DNA of 64,000 bases from Desulfonatronovibrio hydrogenovorans DSM 9292 (GCF_000686525.1 NZ_JMKT01000011.1:124001-188000); one strand, 5' to 3'. Counted from the stretch's first letter, positions 41,863-51,207 are shown. Notes: a model not told the origin generated them from the sequence alone. Numbers and translations are program-made.

Positions 41863-43209
41863 TCAGCCCAGCATCTTTTTGAAGTAGTAGCCTTTGGTGG
41901 GATAGGCCAGAAGGACCTGTTTTATTTTTTCCACCGGCAGTTCAAGGCGTATGGCCAAAGCGAACATATTGGCCAGTTCTTCAGCACCCATGCCCAGGAC
42001 ATGGGCGCCAACAATCACCTTTCTGTCCTTGTCCAGAAGGATCTTGCATGCCCCGTGCCTTTGACCCAGATGGGTCCAGGAAAACCAGTCCGACATGTCC
42101 AGGTGTACTTTTTCCAGGGTGATTTTTTTCTCCAAAGCCTGCTCTTCCAAAAGACCGACAGCGCAGAGAGGGGGAGAAGTGAACACCACTCTGGGTACTC
42201 CCAGGTAGTCGCAGGCAGTGCTGCCTGATTTAAGGATATTGGCAGCAGCAACTTTTCCCTCCAGGTCTCCTGTGGGAGTCAGGGCATAGGGGGTGTCAGC
42301 CACGTCTCCCACAGCGAAAAACCTCTTGTTGCTTGTGCTCTGCATGTGTCTGTCCACTGTAATTCCCCTGCTGGAGAGTTCAACCCCGGTCAGCTCCAGG
42401 TTCAGCCCTTCAACATCAGGGGTCCGTCCTGCTCCGTGAACCACCATGTCTGCTTTGATGGATGATTGCTGGCCATTTTTCCGGAAATTTACAGCATACT
42501 GGCCGTCTTTTCTGTGCACGGACTCCAGGTCTGCATTGAGATGGATTTTTACGCCGGCATCTTCCATGGCCTTGACCAGCCCGGAGGTCAGGTCAAAATC
42601 AAACTGCTTGAGCACCCTTGGTCCCCGGTGCACAATGCTGACCCGGGCTCCGGCCAGGGCTGCCACAGAAGCCAGTTCAAAGGAAATAAAGCCACCGCCG
42701 ATGAAACATATCTGTCCGGGAAGGGTGTTCATGATCAGAAAGTCGTCACTGGTGGATAAAAGCTCATGCCCTGGGAAACTCAACAGGGCCGGCTTGATGC
42801 CTGTTGCCAGGACAAAGTATGACCCCTGCAGTATTTCAGACGACACCCTGATCCGGTAATTGTCCACAAATCTGGCCCTGCCGCTATAAGTATCAATTCC
42901 AAGGTCCTGGTAGGCCCTTTCAATTTTGTCTTTTTTCCCCTTGACGAACTCGTCTCTGAATTTGGCCAGATCTTCCCAGATGATGGTTGATGCCCGGTCC
43001 AGGCCCTTGCCTGTCAGGCCCTGGGCCAGAGCCACGATTTCTGCAGCCCCGGTCAGGACTTTTTTGGGATTGCAGCCCCGCAAGGGGCAGGTCCCGCCAA
43101 AACCGTAGTCTTCAACCATGGCCACCTGGAGCCCGGATCTGGCACATTCTGCAGCACAGGCTCCGCCAGCCGGGCCTGCTCCAATGACGATCACATCATA
43201 ATTGTTCAT
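41863..43209 (-). CDS. Flavin-dependent disulfide oxidoreductase (Lpd/mercuric reductase-like)
   Basis: The 448-residue class I pyridine nucleotide-disulfide oxidoreductase has the FAD loop VIVIGAGPAGGACAAECA, the redox pair in GGTCPLRGCNPKKVL (Cys-x4-Cys), the NAD loop FIGGGFISFELASVAALAGA and FAVGDVADTPYALTP. The C-terminal His-Pro-x4-Glu proton relay of glutathione and dihydrolipoamide reductases is absent; the segment reads LLAYPTKGYYF. So the substrate is probably not the usual disulfide. The gene is divergent from a zinc protein and the yedE cluster, which hints at a role in sulfur or selenium chemistry. GGAGACAAAA precedes the ATG. Confidence 0.85.
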   Translation of the reverse strand: MNNYDVIVIGAGPAGGACAAECARSGLQVAMVEDYGFGGTCPLRGCNPKKVLTGAAEIVALAQGLTGKGLDRASTIIWEDLAKFRDEFVKGKKDKIERAYQDLGIDTYSGRARFVDNYRIRVSSEILQGSYFVLATGIKPALLSFPGHELLSTSDDFLIMNTLPGQICFIGGGFISFELASVAALAGARVSIVHRGPRVLKQFDFDLTSGLVKAMEDAGVKIHLNADLESVHRKDGQYAVNFRKNGQQSSIKADMVVHGAGRTPDVEGLNLELTGVELSSRGITVDRHMQSTSNKRFFAVGDVADTPYALTPTGDLEGKVAAANILKSGSTACDYLGVPRVVFTSPPLCAVGLLEEQALEKKITLEKVHLDMSDWFSWTHLGQRHGACKILLDKDRKVIVGAHVLGMGAEELANMFALAIRLELPVEKIKQVLLAYPTKGYYFKKMLG

Positions 43210-43441
43210 TTTTGTCTCCTAATAGGGGGTCAGGGTACAGCTATACACCACTGCTGAAAAATTCCAACCTGAGATTTTCATGTTATATTATAAATTTCAA
43301 TCAAAATGACCTGAATGTATTTAATAAATATATTAGACAATCACTGACAGTTTTAAGTAGCTATAGGTGCAATACTGATTGCCGCGATCTCCAGGTAGTC
43401 CTGGGTTAACATCCTAAATATTCAAACAAAGCAGGCTGAGC

Positions 43442-43663
43442 GTGGAGTTGCTGTTCATCTGCCCAATCCGGAAGATGGAGTTTGCCACAACCGTGTGGTC
43501 CATACCCGGACCCCTCGATTTTTTTTGGGATGAGCAGGGCAATAAGAGGCTTGAAGGAACTGTGGAGGCCTATTGCCCATTTTGCAGGATTGATCATCAT
43601 TATACACCAGAAGAGATTCCCTGTCCTTTGTCAGGGAAAAAGCCGGGCAGGAAATCTGATTAA
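43442..43663 (+). CDS. Small Cys-rich (zinc-ribbon-like) protein, GTG start
   Basis: The product has 73 residues with three cysteine groups: FICPIRKMEF, AYCPFCRIDHHY and IPCPLSGKKPG. These fit a small zinc-binding protein. The GTG is preceded by AGG at 6 bases. It lies 50 bases before yedE and divergent from the disulfide-oxidoreductase gene. The function is unknown. Confidence 0.55.
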   Translation: MELLFICPIRKMEFATTVWSIPGPLDFFWDEQGNKRLEGTVEAYCPFCRIDHHYTPEEIPCPLSGKKPGRKSD

Positions 43664-43713
43664 TCTATCAGGATACTGCAGGTCCAGAACACTGTAAATA
43701 ATGGGAGGAATGA

Positions 43714-44802
43714 ATGACCAGGAAAAATGTTTTTGCCACGCTGGGGGGAATAATTGCAGTGGGGGCCATCATCGGAGTGCTGGCACCCATTCTGCAGAAA
43801 CTCGGCAATCCGGCCAATATGGGCATCTGTGTTGCCTGTATGGAACGAGACATTGCCGGAGCCATTGGACTGCACCGGGCTGCTGTTGTCCAGTATCTCC
43901 GTCCGGAGATACTGGGCTTTGTCCTTGGGGCCCTTGTTGCCGCTCTCATGTTCAAGGAGTTCAAACCATCCGGGGGATCAGCACCCATGACCAGATTTGT
44001 TCTGGGCATAATTGCCATGATCACCGCCCTGGTCTTTCTGGGATGTCCGTGGCGGGCCATCCTTCGTCTGGCTGGTGGGGATGGAAACGCCATCCTGGGT
44101 CTGGCTGGTCTGGCAGCTGGTGTCTGGATTGGGACTCTGTTTTTTAAAAAAGGGTACAATCTTGGTCGCAGCTATAAGCAGTCAACTGCCACCGGCCTGA
44201 TGCTGCCCCTGATCATGCTGGGTCTTCTGGCTTTAAGGCTTATCTTTCCGCCTGCTGAAGGCGCGGACAAGAGCGGGATTCTGTTTTATTCCCTGCAGGG
44301 ACCAGGAGCTGCCTATGCACCCCTGGCCGTATCCCTTGCTGCTGGACTGGGTATCGGATTTCTGGCTCAGCGCAGTCGGTTCTGCACCATGGGAGCCATC
44401 AGGGATCTGATTCTTTTCAGGCAGGTCCATCTCATGGCAGGATTTTTGGCCCTTCTGGTGATGGCCTTTGCTGTCAATCTGGTTCTGGGGCAATTTAATG
44501 CCGGTTTTGAGAATCAGCCCGTGGCCCACACTCTTCATTTCTGGAATTTTGCCGGGATGCTGGTGGCTGGCTTGGCCTTTGCCCTTGCCGGAGGTTGTCC
44601 TGGAAGACAATTGTTCATGTCCGGCGAAGGAAACAGCGATGCCGGGGTATTTGTCATGGGGATGATTGTTGGTGCGGCCCTGGCCCACAATTGGGGCCTG
44701 GCCAGCTCACCTGCAGGTCTGGGGCCGCACGGTGCTGTTGCCACGATCATTGGGCTGGCTGTTTGTTTGTGGATTGGCTTTGCCAATCTGAAAAAGGCCT
44801 GA
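43714..44802 (+). CDS. yedE: Selenium/sulfur-metabolism membrane protein
   Basis: The 362-residue integral membrane protein has about nine to ten helices. It carries the motifs NMGICVACMERDIAGAIGLH and LAGGCPGRQLFMSGEGNSDA of the YedE/YeeE family (TIGR04112 type), linked by comparative genomics to uptake of selenium or thiosulfate. GGGAGG lies 5 bases before the ATG. It is followed by TusA-like and DUF3343 genes, the standard partners of this family. Confidence 0.88.
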   Translation: MTRKNVFATLGGIIAVGAIIGVLAPILQKLGNPANMGICVACMERDIAGAIGLHRAAVVQYLRPEILGFVLGALVAALMFKEFKPSGGSAPMTRFVLGIIAMITALVFLGCPWRAILRLAGGDGNAILGLAGLAAGVWIGTLFFKKGYNLGRSYKQSTATGLMLPLIMLGLLALRLIFPPAEGADKSGILFYSLQGPGAAYAPLAVSLAAGLGIGFLAQRSRFCTMGAIRDLILFRQVHLMAGFLALLVMAFAVNLVLGQFNAGFENQPVAHTLHFWNFAGMLVAGLAFALAGGCPGRQLFMSGEGNSDAGVFVMGMIVGAALAHNWGLASSPAGLGPHGAVATIIGLAVCLWIGFANLKKA

Positions 44803-44866
44803 AGAACCATGAAAGCTGGTGACATGGATTCAGTTGGGAACAATCCTTGATCCAGTAGGAGTATTA

Positions 44867-44911
44867 ATCAGGAACACCGGCTAGAGAGCTTTGATGGACG
44901 GTGTTCCTGAT
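44867..44911. other. 13-bp perfect stem-loop between yedE and the TusA-like gene
   Basis: Arms ATCAGGAACACCG and its complement are separated by a 19-base loop. No T-run follows, so it is not a standard terminator. It could stabilise the yedE mRNA end or act as an attenuator or protein-binding RNA for the downstream genes. Confidence 0.5.
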
Positions 44912-45091
44912 CCTGCTGAGCCGACCAGGTCCAGTCAGATGCCCAGCCCAGCCGGCCAGATGCATCCATGGTTGGTTGCCTCAGGCCAGTGCTGGCTTTT
45001 GTTCAATTTGGTTAGAAAGTGAAATATTCAAAAGACAAGTGAACAGAGATACTTCCTTATTGATCCTTAATCCTTAAAATGGAGAATAATC

Positions 45092-45307
45092 ATGGCATAT
45101 AAAGTCGACGCCCGCGGCCTGGCCTGTCCCCAGCCAGTGCTTTTGACAATGGAAGCAATTAAAACTACAGGTGAGCCTGAAATTGAGATTCTGGTGGATA
45201 ACCAGGCAAGCCGGGAAAATGTCAGCCGGGCTGCCGCATCCCAAGGCTGGACCGTGACTGAATCCGACCAGTCCGGAGAGGATTTCAGGCTGCTGATCAA
45301 AAAATAA
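45092..45307 (+). CDS. TusA/YedF-like sulfur carrier
   Basis: The 71-residue protein has the TusA fold: VDARGLACPQPVLLTMEAIK contains the Cys12-Pro-x-Pro site that carries persulfide (or selenide). The C-terminal half ends in LLIKK. The DsrE-like second domain of the longer YedF selenium proteins is absent. The stop overlaps the start of the DUF3343 gene (TAATG). GGAGA lies about 7 bases before the ATG. Confidence 0.92.
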   Translation: MAYKVDARGLACPQPVLLTMEAIKTTGEPEIEILVDNQASRENVSRAAASQGWTVTESDQSGEDFRLLIKK

Positions 45308-45855
45308 TGAGATTTCTTAAAAGCATCTTTGCCGGATTCTCAGACAAGACCAAAGGGCTGTCTGAAAAAGGAATCCTGGTTTTTCGACATACCAGCGAAG
45401 TGATCAGGGCCGAGTCTCTGCTCAAAGAACAGGGACTCGATGTCCTGGTCAAGGGGCCGCCTCCGGAGATTCAGACCGGTTGTGACATGGTTATTGAATT
45501 TCCGCTGATAATCCAGCTTCAGGTCCTTGATATTCTTGAGAAGGGCAGGGTGGAACCCATCCAGGTGATCACAGTCCAGGACCATCTCCTGGAGCCGGTT
45601 TCACTTTATAATGTCAAGGATTTCGGGGAATATCTGATGGTCAGGGCTGCCAATATGAAAATCACCGTGAATAAAGACACTCTGGAAATAGTCAATGTGT
45701 CTGGCGGGGGATGCCCTGATGTACCTTTTCTGGCGGAACAGATGGTTGGCAGAAATCTCTTGCAGGCTCCAGAGCCCAGGAGTCTGGGACAGACCCTTTG
45801 TGGATACTCCCTTCAACTGGCCTACGAGGAGATGAAACGAAGATGTCGTGGCTGA
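45307..45855 (+). CDS. DUF3343 domain protein
   Basis: The 182-residue product has an N-terminal DUF3343 domain (VFRHTSEVIRAESLLKEQGL, DVLVKGPPPEIQTGCDMVIE), a small fold associated with yedE/yedF clusters. The C-terminal 90 residues form a separate domain with VNVSGGGCPDVPFLAEQMVG and TLCGYSLQLAYEEMKRR. The two Cys could be redox or carrier residues. Function is inferred as sulfur or selenium metabolism from neighbours. Overlaps the next gene by 13 bases. Confidence 0.75.
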   Translation: MRFLKSIFAGFSDKTKGLSEKGILVFRHTSEVIRAESLLKEQGLDVLVKGPPPEIQTGCDMVIEFPLIIQLQVLDILEKGRVEPIQVITVQDHLLEPVSLYNVKDFGEYLMVRAANMKITVNKDTLEIVNVSGGGCPDVPFLAEQMVGRNLLQAPEPRSLGQTLCGYSLQLAYEEMKRRCRG

Positions 45856-46703
45856 TTGTCGGGACTGTTCCAGATGAAGATTTTCCCCTGGTGCGGGGCA
45901 GGATCAGGATAGACCGGGATTTTTTGGAAATCGGACAGCACCAGATCAAGATTGCCAGAGGGACCCCGGCATTGGCCGCCACCGCCTGCATGGCGGCATC
46001 AGTACTGGGGATAGAGCCTCCAGAGGCCCTGCTGGTTGGAGATACTGGAAAAGGGTCCGGGAGCAGAAAGCTTTATGCTCATCTGGTGGAAGCTATGCCG
46101 GACCTGGAGCTGGCCGGAATCACCTTTCACTATCTTCTGCCTGATGTTTATTGGCATAACCAGGTCCTGTGGGCTGCCCAGAAAAAAAGCAGGCAGCCCT
46201 TGCTGGTGGCTGATGCAGGCTTTATGTATGTGGCCAAGATGAGTGGTTTTGCCGCTGACTACGACCTTTTTACTCCGGACATCGGTGAGATGTGTTTTCT
46301 GGCTGATGAAACAGCTCCCCATCCTTTCTATACTAGGGGATTTTTGCTTGAAGATGAATCCAGGGTTGAGGAGTATATATCCAGAGCGTATTCTGAAAAA
46401 AATGCTGCCAGGCATCTCATGGTCAAGGGAGCCAAAGATTATATTGTCCAAGATCAGGTGATTCTGTCCACAGTTTCAGAACCAAGCATTGAGGCCATGG
46501 AAGCCATAGGCGGAACCGGGGACAGCCTCACCGGCATCATCACTGCTAATCTTATGGCCGGTTATGAGATCCCTGCTGCCTGTCACAAGGCTGCCTTGAG
46601 CAATCGTTATTTAGGTCTTCTGGCCCGGCCTTCTCCGGCTTTCAGCGTGGCCGACCTCCTGCCTTTTCTTGAACAGTCCATTAAGCTGGGCAACCCCAGA
46701 TAA
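45843..46703 (+). CDS. Carbohydrate-kinase/NAD(P)H-hydrate dehydratase-like protein
   Basis: The 286-residue protein has the ribokinase-like fold of the YjeF C-terminal type: LLVGDTGKGSGSRKL, DLFTPDIGEMCFLAD and AIGGTGDSLTGIITANLMAG with the GTGD catalytic loop. These enzymes dehydrate damaged NADHX or phosphorylate small molecules. The fusion partner YjeF N-domain is missing. Because it overlaps the DUF3343 gene, its substrate may belong to the sulfur/selenium pathway. The first ATG within the upstream gene (GGAGATG context) is chosen. The identity is uncertain at substrate level. Confidence 0.7.
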   Translation: MSWLIVGTVPDEDFPLVRGRIRIDRDFLEIGQHQIKIARGTPALAATACMAASVLGIEPPEALLVGDTGKGSGSRKLYAHLVEAMPDLELAGITFHYLLPDVYWHNQVLWAAQKKSRQPLLVADAGFMYVAKMSGFAADYDLFTPDIGEMCFLADETAPHPFYTRGFLLEDESRVEEYISRAYSEKNAARHLMVKGAKDYIVQDQVILSTVSEPSIEAMEAIGGTGDSLTGIITANLMAGYEIPAACHKAALSNRYLGLLARPSPAFSVADLLPFLEQSIKLGNPR

Positions 46704-46894
46704 CCGGCCTGGTTCAGGGTCGGAACCTTTATTGCGTTTCAGCATCAAAAGTTTACGGCCAAGACTTGCCACTTCCCTTCATTTGTCCATGGATCTAACC
46801 AATGGGTTCCAACTAATATCTTGTCTATCGCTGCCAACGGTGTTATGGTTAGCAGTAATGGCTTGAAGATAAAAAATGACCAGGAGGTAAGTCT

Positions 46895-47356
46895 ATGAAA
46901 AAAATAATTGTACTGATGATCTTGTCCATGTTTCTTTTGAGTTGCGCAGGTCAGAAACATACTGCCGGTGGAGCAGCCCTGGGAGGGGTAGGCGGCGGTA
47001 TAATCGGAGCTCAGATAGGAAAAGGTCATGGCAGAACCGCAGCCATAATTGCAGGCACCCTTGCCGGAGCAGCTCTGGGAGGATATGTGGGCAGTTATCT
47101 GGACAGGATGGATGAGATGGACCGGCGTCAGATGAATTCGACCCTGGAGACCAAGCCCACAGGAAGCACCAGTCAGTGGCAAAATCCAGACACCAATACA
47201 GCTTATGCAGTCACACCCACCAGCACTTACCAGCAGCCGGATACTGGCAGGTATTGCCGGGAGTATACCACTGAAGTCCAGATCGGCGGTGAAACTGAAA
47301 AGGCTTATGGAACCGCCTGCCGCAGAGATGACGGAGTCTGGGAAATCATCAAGTGA
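46895..47356 (+). CDS. Glycine-zipper outer membrane lipoprotein (17-kDa antigen-like)
   Basis: The 153-residue product has a signal peptide with lipobox LLSCAG (lipidated Cys near residue 17) and a glycine-zipper region AALGGVGGGIIGAQIGKGHG, then AGTLAGAALGGYVGSYLDRM, which can insert into or pack against membranes. The C-terminal domain (YCREYTTEVQIGGETEKAYG, then GVWEIIK) is the rickettsial 17-kDa antigen type. Probably an envelope structural or stress lipoprotein. AGGAGG lies 7 bases upstream. Confidence 0.85.
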   Translation: MKKIIVLMILSMFLLSCAGQKHTAGGAALGGVGGGIIGAQIGKGHGRTAAIIAGTLAGAALGGYVGSYLDRMDEMDRRQMNSTLETKPTGSTSQWQNPDTNTAYAVTPTSTYQQPDTGRYCREYTTEVQIGGETEKAYGTACRRDDGVWEIIK

Positions 47357-47442
47357 ACTGAAAGGAGATTATCCATGGTCCTGACTGTTGTGGCAGGATC
47401 GGTATAGACAATACATTTTTCATCAAGGTGTGATTAATGGAA

Positions 47443-47469
47443 ACAAAGGCCGGTTTTACCGGCCTTTGT
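47443..47469. terminator. Bidirectional terminator between lipoprotein and transporter genes
   Basis: A perfect 11-bp stem (ACAAAGGCCGG/CCGGCCTTTGT) with loop TTTTA lies between two convergent genes. Weak T-runs on both sides. It ends both transcripts. Confidence 0.75.
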
Positions 47470-47479
47470 GCTTTGTGAA

Positions 47480-49156
47480 TCAAAGCATCATGATCAGGGT
47501 CCCTGCCAGGGCCAGAAATACATTGGCAAAAGCGTATGTCCCTGCATAACCCAGGGCTGGTACCGGGCTTCCTGCGGCCTTGATCACAGCGTTGAGGGCA
47601 GGTGTGCTGGTCATGGCTCCGGTTATGGCTCCCAGGAGGATTACGGGATTGAATTTCAATACGTATTTCCCGAAAACAAAGCCGACAATGACCGGAACCG
47701 TAGTGATCACAATCCCGCTCACAAAAAGGACAGGCCCCAGGGTAAGGACAGCATCAACTATGCCCGGGCCGGCCTTAAGACCTATTCCGGCCATGAAAAA
47801 TAAGAGCCCGAGTTCCATGAAAAGCCATCTGGCAGCTGGCGGAACCCTGCCAAAGGTAGGATGGATTGACCGCAGGAATCCAATGAGTATACCGGTCAGC
47901 AAAAGACCTCCGGCTGTTCCCAGGCCCAGGGAAAGGGCACCAACCTTGAAGGTGATCTTGCCGACAAAGAGCCCGGCTGCAATACCCAAAGCAAAGGTCA
48001 GCAGGTCTGTCTGGATAATGTTTCTCTCCACATGACCCAGGCGCCGGATGAGTTCTTCAAGCCTGTCTCTGGCTCCGGTAACCCTGACCACGTCGCCTTT
48101 TTCCAGAACAGTGGACTCGTCAATGGGGAGGTTCACGTGAGAACGGCTGACCCTGGTTACAAAACAGCCATATCTGGCTGGATAGTGCAGGTCACCCAGG
48201 GACCTGCCCACAGCATCAGGGTGGGTGACCACCACGTCATGGGTTTTGACCGGTGTGGTGAGCAGTTCTTTGTCCAGTACCTCAGGGCCAAGCATTTTTT
48301 CCATGCGCTCATGGCCTTCCAGAGGCCCGACCACTGAAACCCGGTCATTTTGCTCCAGGACCGTGTCTGCTCCTGGGGCGAATTTTTCCTTTCCCCGGAT
48401 AACGCTCTGGATCACACATCCTGTTCTGGTGGTAAAGCTTAAGTCTTTTAAGGGACGCCCCACCACCTGGTCTGACTGAACACGGTAGGCCCGGAGCATC
48501 TGACTCTGGGATGATTCGGCACTGTCGTCATCTTCAGGGGTGAAGCGTTTCTGTCTGGCCAGTTTGACCGCTTCCTGGGCCAGGTTGAACTTTAACAGGT
48601 AGGGGATGAGTCTGATGAAGGCCAGAAGCCCAATCAGGCCGAACAGATAGGTTATGGCATAGGCTGAACCTATGTCCTGAATGACCAGGTCTGCTGATCT
48701 GGATTCAGGCAGCCTGGCCAGGCCGCTGTGAACCGCATCCTGGGCAGCGGCCAGGGTCGGGGTGCTGGTCAAGGCACCGGAAAGAAGGCCTGCGCTGATT
48801 CCCCTGGAAAATCCGAGATAGGAAGAGATGCCAAAGGCCAGAGCCACTGCACTGATGCTGACCACCAATGCCAGGGTGACGTATTTAAGGCCGTCCTCCA
48901 GAAAGACGCTGAAAAATCTCGGGCCGGCCTGAAGGCCTACTGAATAGATAAAAAGAATGAACCCTATTTCCAGGGTGTTGGCCGGAAGCTCAAAGCCAAA
49001 GTGTCCGAAGAAAAGACCAGTTAGCAGGACTCCGGTGGTGGATCCGAGTTCAAAACCCCTGACCTTTATGTTCCCCACCAGGTAGCCCAGGCCCAGGATC
49101 AGGAAAAACAGGAGTTCAGGCATGTCCCTGATAATTCCGATGAGGTCAATTTCCAT
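47480..49156 (-). CDS. AspT/YidE-family transporter with two TrkA-C domains
   Basis: The 558-residue membrane protein matches the AspT/YidE/YbjL antiporter family. Two hydrophobic halves of about five to six helices each (GFELGSTTGVLLTGLFFGHF; LSLGLGTAGGLLLTGILIGF) flank a soluble middle with two RCK-C/TrkA-C domains (residues about 210-370). Conserved loops are YSVGLQAGPRFF and MAGIGLKAGPGI. Members exchange small anions such as aspartate or have no known substrate. The ATG overlaps the stop of the diguanylate cyclase gene (TAATG), so the two are co-transcribed. Confidence 0.88.
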   Translation of the reverse strand: MEIDLIGIIRDMPELLFFLILGLGYLVGNIKVRGFELGSTTGVLLTGLFFGHFGFELPANTLEIGFILFIYSVGLQAGPRFFSVFLEDGLKYVTLALVVSISAVALAFGISSYLGFSRGISAGLLSGALTSTPTLAAAQDAVHSGLARLPESRSADLVIQDIGSAYAITYLFGLIGLLAFIRLIPYLLKFNLAQEAVKLARQKRFTPEDDDSAESSQSQMLRAYRVQSDQVVGRPLKDLSFTTRTGCVIQSVIRGKEKFAPGADTVLEQNDRVSVVGPLEGHERMEKMLGPEVLDKELLTTPVKTHDVVVTHPDAVGRSLGDLHYPARYGCFVTRVSRSHVNLPIDESTVLEKGDVVRVTGARDRLEELIRRLGHVERNIIQTDLLTFALGIAAGLFVGKITFKVGALSLGLGTAGGLLLTGILIGFLRSIHPTFGRVPPAARWLFMELGLLFFMAGIGLKAGPGIVDAVLTLGPVLFVSGIVITTVPVIVGFVFGKYVLKFNPVILLGAITGAMTSTPALNAVIKAAGSPVPALGYAGTYAFANVFLALAGTLIMML

Positions 49157-50826
49157 TATTCGCCTTTGGGGAGATCACCATAAAACAGAAAATTAAGACC
49201 TGGCTGCTGCTTGGCTCTGTACATGGCCAGATCTGCAGCGTGGATGAGATCCTCGATGTTCTGGGCGTCGTCCGGATAGATGCTTATGCCCAGACTGGCA
49301 TTGATAAAGCAGTCCTGACCGTCCACCTCGAATTCCATTTTCATAATCCCCAGGATCTTACTGAGAGTCCGTTCAATGTCTTTTTTTTGAGTCAGGCTGG
49401 AAATCACAAAAACAAATTCATCTCCTCCGAACCTGGCCACAGTATCTGTTTTTCGGGCGCACTGGGCCAGCCTGTTGGCCACAGTCTGGAGCACGGCATC
49501 CCCGAACATGTGTCCGTATCTGTCATTTATGGGCTTGAAATCATCCAGGTCAATGAAGATCAGCCCGACTTTCTGGTCGTACCTCTGGGCATAAGAGATG
49601 GCCTGATCCAAACGGTCGTTGAAAAGCTGACGGTTGGGCAGACCGGTCAGGGGATCATGCAGAGCCTTGCGGGTCAGTTCCTGCTCCACGATCTTAAGGG
49701 GAGTAATGTCAGTGAGCATGGCATACCAGGCCGTGGCATTCTCGAATTCATGGGGAACAGTACTTATTCTCAGCCATTTGATATTCTCTCCCGGACCATA
49801 GACCCTGAAATCCGAGCCAAAGGCCAGGTTGTCGGACATGCTCTGTTTGAACTGTCTGTAAATCCGGTTCAGATCATCGGGATGAACCCTTTCCCAGATG
49901 AGATCAGGCTTAATCATGATGCTCTCAGAGTTCAAGGCCAAAAGATTGAAGATCCCTGGGCTGACATACATCAGCTCCGGTTTCTGGCGGGGCAGAACCC
50001 TGTACTGGATAACTGCTCCAGGCATACGGGAGGTGACTTCCTTGAGCAGTTTTTCACTTCTCTCCAGAGCCTTGCGGGTGTTGATGTTGCGGGTAACATC
50101 CATGGCCACTTCAACCATGCTTACAACCTGGTCTTTATCATCCCTGACCGGATAGGCCCTGACATCCCAGACCCTGCCATCCCCGGTTTTCTGCTGGGAC
50201 TTTTCCATTTTTCCGGATACAAGGGCCCTGGAAACCGGGCAGTCGGACCGGCCTGTTTCTGTGCACGCCCATAAAGAATTGCATTTTTGACCCGATACAT
50301 CTTCCAGAGAGGAGTCTATGCTTTCCAGGGCGGATCTGTTGGCCCAGATGACCTTCATCTCCAGATCCAGACAGATGACAAGCTCACTAAGGCTGTTCAG
50401 AATGGTCTGGTACCAATGCTTCTGGCTGGCAACTTTTTCCTCGGCCTTTTTGAGCCTAAGCATGGCCTTGACCTGGGCAAGAAGCTCTCTTTTTTCCACA
50501 GGTTTGACCAGGTAGCCGTCAGCTCCAGTTTCAAGACCCAGGGCTTTGTCCAGGGGGTCAGTCCGGACTGCGGAAAACAAAAGGACAAGGATTCCCTGAA
50601 GGGTTGGGTCCGATTTCATGGCCCGGCAGACATCAAGTCCGTTAAGGTCTGGAAGTTTAACATCAAGCAGAACCAGATCCGGCATGTATTGGCGGGCTCT
50701 GCTGATTCCCTCGTAGCCGGTGGATGCTTCCATGACCCTGTAGCCTGCATCACCAATGATTTTGGAAGCAAACAAAAGGCCTGCTGGGTCGTCGTCTACT
50801 ATGAGAACGCTTTCTTGATTTGACAT
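49156..50826 (-). CDS. Response regulator with two PAS domains and GGDEF domain
   Basis: The 556-residue protein has a REC domain (VLIVDDDPAGLLFASKIIGD; LVLLDVKLPD with the phosphoacceptor Asp), a first PAS domain with CNSLWACTETGRSDCPVSRA, a PAS/PAC pair and a C-terminal GGDEF domain (DPLTGLPNRQLFNDRLDQAI; VARFGGDEFVFVI). The intact GGDEF motif indicates cyclic-di-GMP synthesis. The Cys-rich PAS might sense redox or bind a cofactor. The ATG is favoured over an earlier TTG. It lies upstream of the AspT-like gene. Confidence 0.92.
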   Translation of the reverse strand: MSNQESVLIVDDDPAGLLFASKIIGDAGYRVMEASTGYEGISRARQYMPDLVLLDVKLPDLNGLDVCRAMKSDPTLQGILVLLFSAVRTDPLDKALGLETGADGYLVKPVEKRELLAQVKAMLRLKKAEEKVASQKHWYQTILNSLSELVICLDLEMKVIWANRSALESIDSSLEDVSGQKCNSLWACTETGRSDCPVSRALVSGKMEKSQQKTGDGRVWDVRAYPVRDDKDQVVSMVEVAMDVTRNINTRKALERSEKLLKEVTSRMPGAVIQYRVLPRQKPELMYVSPGIFNLLALNSESIMIKPDLIWERVHPDDLNRIYRQFKQSMSDNLAFGSDFRVYGPGENIKWLRISTVPHEFENATAWYAMLTDITPLKIVEQELTRKALHDPLTGLPNRQLFNDRLDQAISYAQRYDQKVGLIFIDLDDFKPINDRYGHMFGDAVLQTVANRLAQCARKTDTVARFGGDEFVFVISSLTQKKDIERTLSKILGIMKMEFEVDGQDCFINASLGISIYPDDAQNIEDLIHAADLAMYRAKQQPGLNFLFYGDLPKGE

Positions 50827-51207
50827 GGATGGCAAGGAATGCGGGTCAGTAAGTTTTTTTCAGGTCAGCACCGCCAGTGGCCATAAACAAGGCATGATTG
50901 CCGGTAACCAGAAAACTGCAGAACTAAAAAGCAGCCCGGATAACCGGGAAAGAGCAGATCCGGGCCTTGATGGAAATATTATATAACATACCTGAGCAAA
51001 TATAAACCACTTTTTTCCCCGTGACTTAAGCCGACTGAAAAAAGCCGGAACCTGTTTCTTTTTTTTGAACATGTTATGTTTTTTGCTTGTTAATAGATTT
51101 AATTTTCAGTATATTTTATATATGTAAAGTTTTGCTTCATTCGTATGGTAATCTTTCTGGTACGCATGTGAAAAAAATAACCCGATTTCATCACCGGAGT
51201 CCTGATC
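50827..51207. other. Intergenic region upstream of the chemotaxis operon
   Basis: About 380 bases separate two divergent transcription units. An AT-rich stretch (about 51060-51130, with TTGCTT and TATTTTATATATG) could hold the promoter of the plus-strand operon. I see no gene or RNA and no clear sigma-54 pair. Confidence 0.5.

Noticed and set aside
49240-50274. 344-codon plus-strand ORF opposite the GGDEF gene
   Set aside because: Antisense shadow of a protein with clear REC, PAS and GGDEF motifs.
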